A program made the translations under genes and the position numbers. From contig JBCAQO010000010.1 of the NCBI GenBank assembly GCA_039111635.1, positions 2,294,001 through 2,358,000 on the forward strand: a DNA stretch of 64,000 nucleotides. Reading direction: 5' to 3'. Positions 56,257-64,000 of this stretch are shown one piece after another. This stretch comes from Heterobasidion occidentale (taxonomy: Eukaryota; Basidiomycota; Agaricomycetes; Russulales; Bondarzewiaceae). The notes under the pieces were generated by a model. It worked only from the letters and a program-made list of their open reading frames with translations. It did no database searches and was not told where the DNA came from. Each line of letters starts with the position of its first letter. The first letter of the stretch is position 1.

Positions 56257-58521
56257 ATGGCCCTTGATCTTCAATCCGCGTCACTAGGATTAACTGTCTT
56301 CGCTCTTCTGGTGTGGGTCACGTATTCTTGGCTGCAAGAAACCTCACCAAAGGCCCACTACCCGCTGCCACCTGGCCCTTCAGGAGAGCCGGTCATCGGT
56401 CATTTGAGAATCGTCCCAACAGAAAACCCAGAGTATGCTTTTCAAAGATGGTCTAAGGAGTACGGTGAGCAGCGGTACAAAACTCTGCTCTCGAAGAAAG
56501 TTCATATCTGTCATCGGTGTATCAGGCGATGTGATTCACTTCAATATGCTTGGCCAGCATGTCGTAGTCCTCAATAGTGTACAAGCTTCTGTGGAACTTC
56601 TGGAAAAGCGCGGGGTGAAGTACTCTGATAGGCCAAGCTTTGCGTTGTTCGAAGTGTGAGTCTGTCAAATAGCCGCCTTGACAGTATGGTTGACAATCTC
56701 TGTAACGTAGGATGGGCTGGAGAAATACGCTGACATTCCTTCCCTGGGGAGCAGATTTCAGAATGCACCGCAGACTGCTTCACACCTCTTTCACGAAGAC
56801 GCAGTGTGTCCAATATCAAACTCTTCAAATGGCCGAGACACACAGAGCTATCAAATCAATATTTTCTGACCCCAGTAATTGGGACCTTGCGCTGAGAAGG
56901 TTCCTTCGCCCTCTGCCCACTTTGGACTGCGTTGATCGGAAGTTTCACAGATTCACATCTGCCGTCATCTTACGCATCGGTTTTGGAGTGAAGATCAAGT
57001 CTGATGATGACCCATATATTCAAATCGCCACAGATGCGTCGTACGCGCTTGGTCGCACAGGAGTGCCAGGTGGTACTCCACTCGATTTCTTTCCCCTGCG
57101 TGATTATTTTTGACAACGGTCCGCCCTCAATCCACTGAAATCTTTATAGTTCGCTTCTTCCCTAGTTGGCTTGCGCGCTCAAAGTCCCTCAAGTTTGCGC
57201 GCGACTGGAATTGGGCTATTAGACGGATCCACGACGTCCCCTTTGTGGCTGCTCAGAGGGCAATGGTAACTTTGGCGATGTTTGTTCCTTTGAACCTCAA
57301 CGTTGACTCATTTGTACTCAAGGCTGAGGGAACCGCACAGCCGTCTTTCGTCCGCCACCAATTAGAGCATTGCGCAGTAAGGGTAGAGAAAGGAGAAAGC
57401 GTTGAAATGACGTTAGAAGATATCAAAGGGCAGCAGGTGTCATTTTCGCAGGTCAGAGCATAGTTTTTCCCGAAAGGATTTGACAGGATTGACGAAAATC
57501 ACGTTGCTAGCTGGCCAAGGCACAGTCAGCATTTCACGCCACTTTTGTCTTTCCCAACTGATACGGTCATGGTAGACATGGTCGACCGTGGTTGTGTTTA
57601 TCCTAAGCATGCTTTTACACCCAGAAATACAGAGGAGGGCGCAGGCTGAGATCGACGCCGTTATTGGATCTACCCGACTCCCGGAATTCAGCGATAGGCC
57701 GTCTCTTCCTTACTTGGAATATGTTCTTCAGGAAACCCTCAGGCAAGTCAATTCGATTGTGCACACGTCCAACGCTTAATCTGACTCCACAGATGGGGAC
57801 CTGTCTCACCGATGGGTAGGCTCTGGTTCTTCAATTAGTGAATGACTGTGTCATCTTACAGCTCGATCCGCAGGCGTACCACACAAGTCAATGGAAGATG
57901 ATGTATACAATGGCATGTTCATACCTAAAGGTTAATTCTCTTTCGCAATGATCTGTATGGCCTGGACTGAAATATTTTAGGGTGAGTGAGTATCAGATGC
58001 AAGCGAAGAATGGAATCCACATATGAAGCAGGTCGTTGGTTTATGCAAATGCAAGAGCAATGTGCTATGATGAGAAGATATACAAATATCCTGACACTTT
58101 CAATCCTATGCGATTTGCGCCAGTGTCTGAGGGAGGCAATGGCGAGCCTCTCCCAATAGGACCTTTTGGGTTCGGTCGCAGGTACACAATGAGATGACTC
58201 AAATTCAGCTATTTCGAATTTAATGAACTCGTCTCTCTAGAATTTGCCCCGGCCGCCATCTTGCAGACACAACATTGTGGTTCATGTCGACTACTATGCT
58301 TGCTACGATGTCGATAGACAAATCAACCGGGCTTGATGGGGAAGAGATCACACCAAGGGTTGCGTTCAGCCCGGTATCACCAGGTGCGTGTCTAAGAGCC
58401 CGTACGTAGCCTTAGCTGACTTGCTTCCCTTTTACTCAGTCATCCCGAGCCATTTACATGTGTGCTACGCCCTCGCTCGCAACTTGCAAAGGAGCTGATA
58501 TCGGATACAGTCTGGTCATAA
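56257..58521 (+). CDS. cytochrome P450 monooxygenase
   Basis: A multi-exon gene. An N-terminal membrane anchor ([17 protein letters not shown]) and the Pro-rich hinge [14 protein letters not shown] precede the P450 core: [22 protein letters not shown] (ExxR), FNPMRF (PERF region) and [14 protein letters not shown], the heme loop with its Cys ligand. It ends [19 protein letters not shown]. It resembles the broad CYP5144/O-methylsterigmatocystin-oxidoreductase-like group, so the substrate is unknown and the place is the ER. One G seems missing at 57428–57430 ([12 protein letters not shown]) and one at 58383–58384 (SPG|HPEPF). The I-helix D-T-T part near 57470–57580 could not be spliced cleanly. 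One intron (57743–57792) has a GC donor. Confidence 0.75.
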
Positions 58522-58964
58522 CGACTGTGAATCGACGTCGCACGACTGATTCCAATTTTGAAGCGCATCGCCAAATGCTCAGTATCAGCGATGCATTGTT
58601 TTGTGTCCAATAGATAATCGTGTCGGCTGCTAAGCGATGTAAGGATCGATCGCAAGCGAGGCAGCATGTAATGAACGACTTCGTATCAATACAAGGACTC
58701 CGAGGGACTGGTACCTTAAAGTTGCTAGCTTGTGGTAGATCCGAATAGACTCAACTAACCGTCCTCTTGAACTCTTCTTGACCAACGACGTTCGTCTTGG
58801 ATAGTTGTGTGCGAGCGTCAGCAATTGATGTCATCTTGCGGTAGATGGAGTGTTAAGCACGTGCCTGGATCGATAATCGTAGATAAATACGCGTCGAGAA
58901 AGCCCCTCTGCCCATCCACTCCCACTCCCGTTCACCATCCCTCAACTTGTTCCCCCAATCAACC
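58522..58964. other. intergenic region
   Basis: The P450 3' flank and SOD promoter. Nothing else was recognised. Confidence 0.5.
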
Positions 58965-59836
58965 ATGTCCGGCGCACACACCCTCCCCGACCTTCCCTAC
59001 GCCTACGATGGCCTCGAGCCTTACATCTCCCGTCAAATCATGGAACTTCACCACAAGAAGCACCATCAGACCTATGTCAACGCTCTCAACGCTGCCGAGC
59101 AGGCGTACGCAAAGACCTCAACCCCTAAGGAGCGTATTGCTCTTCAGGCTGCGTTGAAGTTCAACGGCGGTGGTGCGTGATTATATTGCTCTTCGTTCGT
59201 CGCCCTGCGTTATCTCGTCTCCATCCTGCTTAATAACGGTACTGATGGCGTCATCACCGGTCCCCGCGCATGCATACAGGTCACATCAACCATTCTCTGT
59301 TCTGGAAGAACCTTGCGCCTTCTGCTGCTGAGGGCAAAGGACACGGCGGTGAGCTCAAGGCTGGCCCGCTCAAGTCTGCCATCGAGCAGAAGTGGGGCTC
59401 CTTGGACACTCTCAAGAAGGAGTTCAACACTGCCACCGCTGGCATTCAGGGCTCTGGTTGGGGTTGGCTTGTATGTCCATCGTCTTTGTCGCTCCGATGC
59501 TTCGTACTGATTCTCCGATCATGATAGGGATACAGTCCTACGAGCAAGTCGCTTGAGATTGTCACCACTGCTAACCAGGACCCGCTCCTCACCCATGTCC
59601 CCATTATTGGCGTCGACATTTGGGAGCATGCGTTCTACCTGCAGTACTTGAACGTCAAAGTCGACGTGAGTCACGTCTTTGATGCAATCGTGCCGACACG
59701 ATGATCTGTGATTCTCGATCGATCTCTTTGCTGACATCGGTTTGCCCACATTAAGTACCTCAACGCTATCTGGAACGTCATCGACTTCCAGGAGGCTGAG
59801 AAGCGCTTCGTCGAGGTTTCCGGCGCTAAGCTGTAA
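58965..59836 (+). CDS. Mn/Fe-type superoxide dismutase
   Basis: Four exons (58965–59172, 59280–59470, 59528–59665, 59756–59836) give 205 residues in a clean frame. It shows [29 protein letters not shown] (metal His), [14 protein letters not shown] (metal His), GSGWGWLGY and [12 protein letters not shown] (metal Asp and His). It converts superoxide to peroxide and oxygen, most likely with Mn. The start MSGAHTLPD has no mitochondrial presequence. The C-terminus is A-K-L, which fits the PTS1 consensus, so a cytosolic or peroxisomal location is more likely than mitochondrial. Confidence 0.92.
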
Positions 59837-60500
59837 GCTCGATAAAAGTCGAATCGGGCCTCAATATCAGGAGAAATGGAATGCAACAGAAAGAGAGGAA
59901 ATTGTATGCAGCGTTGTTGTGATCCTTGCTGTTTTGTAGTCTGTTGTACGATCGAAGAAGCCCGTGTACGTGCAATCGAAATGTCGTGCTTAACTTGATT
60001 GTTACTTTCATGACGCCATGCAACGCCAGGGCTTTGGATGTCTTGCGTGTATGACAGCCAGAAAGGACGAAGACAGCACCGTCCTGCGTCTGACTCTGTT
60101 GTGAAGTCAAAATCACACCTCAGGTTTCTCAGACCTGGTGTGGTAATCTTCAATGTATGATGAATACTGTAAGTTTTATGATACGGAACCGACATCCAAG
60201 GTACGTCCATATTTGACTTGATGGGGTTGTCGCATTCTATTGAGAGCACAAAAGCGCAGAAGCGATTTCAACCTCACATTTCAAAGCGTCAGGAGCTTTC
60301 AAACCCACACAGAACTGTAAGTTAGGACTAGCATGGCCTGAACTCTGTCATCAGCATCAATTGCAACAGCCGCTGCCCTTCCATAAACCCCTCCATTGCA
60401 TCCGCATCATCGCAGACAATGATTCCAGCTCGGTGCATGCGGCACAGCACCCCTCATATCCATACCCGGCAAATCCCGATCGCCTCAGCCATGATCCACC
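59837..60500. other. intergenic region
   Basis: No gene was recognised in about 660 bp after the SOD gene. Confidence 0.5.
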
Positions 60501-60821
60501 TCAGGAATAGTCGTCGGAATCCTTCAAAACAGAAATCAATCCGTCGATCGTCCTTTCGTCCAAGCGGGGGCCCGGATATCGCGTGAAAATGCATTCCAGG
60601 ACTGTTGTCGAAGTGTTGTCTTCCCGATGATTAGTCGCAGAGACGGCCCAGTGAAAACATGGTGGCGAAACGTCGATGATCTCAGGGTATGTGGGAACTG
60701 GGTTGATTAATAGCTGCTGCGACATGTGGATGGCTTGGATCGCGAAGCAGTAGATTGTTGCTGAATCCGAAATCTGTGGCGGAAACCCAGGCTCGTGATG
60801 TTGGTGCTCCACCATCGGCAT
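60501..60821 (-). CDS. hypothetical 106-residue protein
   Basis: An intact ATG-to-stop frame (MPMVEHQHHEPGFPPQ... to LISVLKDSDDYS). It has ordinary amino-acid composition but no domain I recognise. It is divergent from the tautomerase gene with 117 bp between the ATGs. It may be a real small gene or a chance frame. Confidence 0.3.
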   Translation of the reverse strand: MPMVEHQHHEPGFPPQISDSATIYCFAIQAIHMSQQLLINPVPTYPEIIDVSPPCFHWAVSATNHREDNTSTTVLECIFTRYPGPRLDERTIDGLISVLKDSDDYS

Positions 60822-60938
60822 AGCTATCTCCTGATGCCTTCTGATGACTATTATGACGCCGATGGCCGACCTCCCCTCGCCTTCTTATACACGGCTTGAG
60901 CTGTCTTGCCGCACGAAGGTGTTCCCAACCCCTCAAAC

Positions 60939-61423
60939 ATGCCTCTGTATGTCCTTTACTATCACGCGGGCTCCCTCAGCTTCGAGCAAAAGCAGACGAT
61001 CGCCAAAGAAGTCACAGATGCGCACTGCGCTGTGACTGGTGCCGGCCCCTACTTCGTCAAAGTAGCTTTTCAAGCATGCGAGCGCGGAGATTTTTACACA
61101 GCTGGAGATATTGACCAGAAACACATTCGCTTTGTTGGATATGTTCGACGTGGGCGCGACCCTGCGCGGATGCACGAGCTCTTGCAGCGATTGTATAGAA
61201 GTGTAAGAGTAGGACAACCGGACGAAACGGTCGATATCGAGATGCATGTCCACGAGGCCGATGCAGATGTGAGTGCAGCCTATTGAAACCTGTATTCGTA
61301 GTGTAATGAAATGAACTGGTCTTACGTCTGTAGGTGTGGACATTGAATGGAGTTAACTTGCCTCAGCCGGGAAGTGATGAAGAGCAGAGATGGAATACTG
61401 CTTGTGGTGTTCCTAAACAGTGA
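60939..61423 (+). CDS. tautomerase / cis-CaaD-like enzyme
   Basis: Exons 60939–61268 and 61334–61423 (65-bp GTGAGT...GTAG intron) encode 139 residues. The start M-P-L-Y-V-L-Y-Y-H-A-G exposes Pro after Met removal, the general base of the tautomerase superfamily. LSFEQKQTIAKEVTDAHCAVTGAG, YFVKVAFQA and FVGYVRRGRDPARMHELLQRLY follow the fused-length (about 140 aa) cis-3-chloroacrylate dehalogenase/Tautomerase_3 pattern, with Arg residues in the RRGR segment as candidate substrate binders. The natural substrate in fungi is unknown. The frame is intact. Confidence 0.8.
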
Positions 61424-61586
61424 GTTTCCGAGGGCCGGTCGGGTGAGGCGCCTCGATTGTTTTTCTTTTGAACATTTCATTAATATACACTTGTTCTACA
61501 GAAATAGCTACATAGAAACTGAGCTTCTTTGCCATATAGATACCCTGACAAAACATACCGAATTGAATGCACCCATCCTACCGCCT

Positions 61587-63019
61587 CTATCCTGAAGCGT
61601 TTATTCTGCGTTGTTTGACGTTGACACCGATCCAGCTTCTATCGTCCCTTCCACTTCGTAATGCCTCAATATACCGACTTACAACGTCGTCATACCAGGT
61701 TGACCCGGTGTCACTATAACTCAGCACGTAGTGCGTCAGATTAATACTCGCGAAAGTAAATATGAGCACGGGCGCTGTGAATTGACGGCCACGGAGGTAG
61801 CGCAGGATCGTCTCTCCCGCTGAGAGGTTCAAAAAATCTGAGGACGGCAATCCAGATCCACTCGAAGATTCCCAGCGGGCGTTATCAGAGATGAATCGCA
61901 GGCGGCGTGCTTGGTCTGCGCGACGGAGGATTTCTGTCGGTGAGGAAAGTATATCGAACCATGGACAACCGGGAAGAAGAGTAGGAGGACTGACTGTCAT
62001 TAGCCTCAATCCACACCTTCGCTGACGCAGTGGACATAAGCGTAACGACCGTGATCCCTAGCGAATGAGCATGGCTGATATGGTGCTCATTGTTGGTGGG
62101 ATTATCATCAATCCATATCAGGAGCAGGTCTGTGGTTTGAGGATTCGCGATTGACGAAGCCAGCTCAAGAGAGTTCATTCCTTTGAGGAAATGAATAAAA
62201 AAGTCAGTGAGCGTGGCGATCGATGAGTTTATACTAACTTCGCATTACGCCTATCTGGCTAATAGCATCAAATATAGTTCGTTGTCCCACGAACTGGTCA
62301 AGGCTGGAGGGAGTGACGCCGCCGACGGCGAACTCATCGAGACGTAAGAGAAGAACATCGCGTGTCTCTTCATCGATACGAGTGTTGAGCCAATGAGAAA
62401 GGGAAGCACAGAAGGGCTTTCCAGGGCAGCACGACACCTGTTTCAATCATATTGGATGAGTATTGAAGATGTAAGGGAATATTGACAGCCTGACATACTT
62501 CATCTCCAATTGTCTGGGTCCAAAATTGACGAACTTCTTCACTCGCAAGAAAAGATATTGCTGACGGGGGGCGATCCGTGACTGACCCATCCTGATTCCT
62601 CGAAGACGTATCAGATATCTGTAGCGCAAATGCTAATATGGAGACTCTCTGAGAAATCCGTTTCTCGTCATCTTGGAGCTCATCCAGGACAGTCGAAGGA
62701 CTCAGGAATGACAGGAGCGCCACGCGCTTCGAACGTTTTCTGTCCAAACTGATAAATGCTCCCTGGTACGGCTGAGAGTCTCTCCTAAATCTTGCAGGCA
62801 GGAGATAGTGGCTGGGTTAAGACGAGGCGAAATAGCTACTGTCGAGGATTGTGACTGCGACGAGATTGACGGGAATAATGGGGAGAGTATGCTCGATATT
62901 CTGGAAACTGTTGTCTTGAGTTCGCGAATCGTCGAATTCCTGGAGTTCGACAAATCGTTCCATTTCTGGATGGCGAGTGCTGTAGAAATAATCGCTTGTA
63001 CGATCGATATAGGATCCAT
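61587..63019 (-). CDS. STAND-type helical N-terminus fused to receiver/TIR-like module
   Basis: Four exons (63019–62499, 62437–62251, 62180–61995, 61915–61587) sum to 1,223 nt. Restoring one G at 62744–62745 (HLSVW|DRKRSKR) gives exactly 408 codons. Residues 1–150 (MDPISIVQAIISTALAIQKW... ETLSRTREHLSVW) look like the helical N-terminal domain of fungal NLR/STAND proteins. Next comes a conserved linker (DVLLLRLDEFAVGGVTPSSLDQFVG). An alpha/beta module follows: LLLIWIDDNPTNNEHH, LGITVVTLMSTASAKVWIEAN, RFISDNARW and LSAGETILRYLRGRQFTAPVLI. This recalls response-regulator receiver or TIR-like folds. No NTPase or repeat domain is present. The third junction needs a GC donor. The function is unknown. 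An incompatibility or immune adaptor is my inference. Confidence 0.65.
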
Positions 63020-63482
63020 ATCAGTAACGATGAGGGTCAAGCTCAAGTTGGTCAGTCGCTGTACTTATGTTGTGTTCTGTATACCGGGCGCTCCCGTTTC
63101 AAGTCCGATTATCCCCATTAGCCTAACGAGACGTCCAGCAGCATCTTTCAGCAAGCTACCTGAATTCAACAGATGAGACACGCTCGAGTCGCATTGGTAA
63201 TCATATTACTTAGATTCTCTGCAAGTCCTAAATTGTGAGAGATAGTATAGGTGACCACAATTCACCTTGAGGGTGATGCTTGGCCTACTCAAGTCGGATA
63301 AGATACTTACCTTATGGAGTGGAGTTTATGTCAGTTCTGCTAACTTTTCACTGACAGGCGACATTGCACTGAGCTGTCCAAGGTGATTATGAATATACAA
63401 AGAACAGGACCGGTGAGCGGCAACTTGTCGTTCTTGGCGTTTTTACTTGCAACTACAGAGACTGACGTAGTTAGCCAGAAGG

Positions 63483-63767
63483 ATGACAGTTCGCGCAAAT
63501 GCTCACCAGGGTGTTATTGATCTGTCCGGACATAATATACCTGCAGGTTTCCATATAGATATCATGATCGTCCCCGATGAGCAGACCATGATGCTACTTT
63601 CTGAAATCGATTCACAAGATGAGAATCAGTCTTATGATATACGTGTGAGGGCAAACTTGCGTACCAATCATATTGATAGCCAAGCAAACTGCTCACAATT
63701 TCTTTTGAATCTCCAGCAACTGATGCAAAATGTGGGCGCCGGCATCGTCCTCATCTCCCTCGCTTAA
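63483..63767 (+). CDS. hypothetical 94-residue protein
   Basis: An ATG-to-stop frame (MTVRANAHQGVIDLSGHNIPAGF...) with a regular mix of residues and a segment IDIMIVPDEQTMMLLSEIDS. I do not recognise it. It is divergent from the STAND-type gene with about 460 bp between them. An upstream exon may be missing. Confidence 0.3.
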   Translation: MTVRANAHQGVIDLSGHNIPAGFHIDIMIVPDEQTMMLLSEIDSQDENQSYDIRVRANLRTNHIDSQANCSQFLLNLQQLMQNVGAGIVLISLA

Positions 63768-64000
63768 TACTCCCATATATTCTCATCCCTTGATGGCCCA
63801 AAGAACACCCACTGCGTCGACGGAATTTGAAAACCTCACTTTTAACCACTCACAGCAGAACGGCTCTTCATAGACGTGTGCACGAGGGATGTGAACTTGA
63901 ACCGCGCGGTGGGCACGTAACGAAATGTTTTTCATTATCAAAACAGTGGTGTGAAAGGATATCACGGTGAATGTGCAAGTAGAGCGCTCAAGAGCGCTGA
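63768..64000. other. window edge, nothing recognised
   Basis: Only short frames without support are present. Confidence 0.4.

Overview
The window looks like nuclear DNA of a filamentous basidiomycete, most likely an Agaricomycete. Coding regions are cut by many 50–65 bp introns with GT–AG (a few GC–AG) ends. The gene content (Zn2Cys6 regulator, caspase-like protease, GH92 mannosidase, P450, BTB and F-box proteins, Ngaro retrotransposons encoding tyrosine recombinases) fits that group. No rRNA, tRNA or CRISPR array was seen.

Layout. 1–2.25 kb: unassigned, with a 23-T run. 2.25–6.7 kb: a decayed Ngaro-like element on the minus strand. 7.2–7.9 kb: a nucleotidyltransferase-fold gene (copy 1). 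9.2–21.4 kb: a plus-strand row of GH5 sterol-glucosidase-like enzyme, gamma-butyrobetaine-hydroxylase-like oxygenase, broken FAD-linked oxidase, secreted lactonase-type beta-propeller and the ribosome-biogenesis factor YTM1/WDR12. 22.2–28.9 kb: a second, young Ngaro-like element with identical split direct repeats. 29.3–30.1 kb: nucleotidyltransferase-fold gene (copy 2). 30.8–34.8 kb: GH92 alpha-mannosidase (minus). 36.2–38.5 kb: ACS-family MFS transporter. 38.9–40.4 kb: peroxisomal enoyl-CoA hydratase 2 (minus). 40.9–41.8 kb: BTB protein. 42.3–44.9 kb: hexokinase (minus), divergent from mitochondrial ribosomal protein uL14m at 45.1 kb. 46.1–47.5 kb: F-box-like protein. 49.3–50.9 kb: Zn2Cys6 factor. 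52.2–56.1 kb: a near-perfect 307-bp-arm hairpin element and a 353-bp MITE on either side of a caspase-like protease gene. 56.3–58.5 kb: P450. 59–59.8 kb: Mn/Fe superoxide dismutase. 60.9–61.4 kb: tautomerase. 61.6–63.0 kb: a protein joining a STAND-type helical N-terminus to a receiver/TIR-like module.

The genes do not form one pathway. They are housekeeping genes (YTM1, uL14m, hexokinase, SOD), carbohydrate and lipid enzymes, and accessory islands at the mobile elements. Two themes stand out. First, several genes need a single missing base, often in a G or T run, to read through their conserved frame. This affects the normally essential YTM1, so consensus errors are a serious alternative to pseudogenes. 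Second, three genes contain in-phase micro-exons of only 6, 6 and 9 nt inside conserved motifs. The best candidates for new biology are the 61.6–63.0 kb signalling protein, the hairpin element beside the caspase gene, and the nucleotidyltransferase-fold family beside the Ngaro elements.
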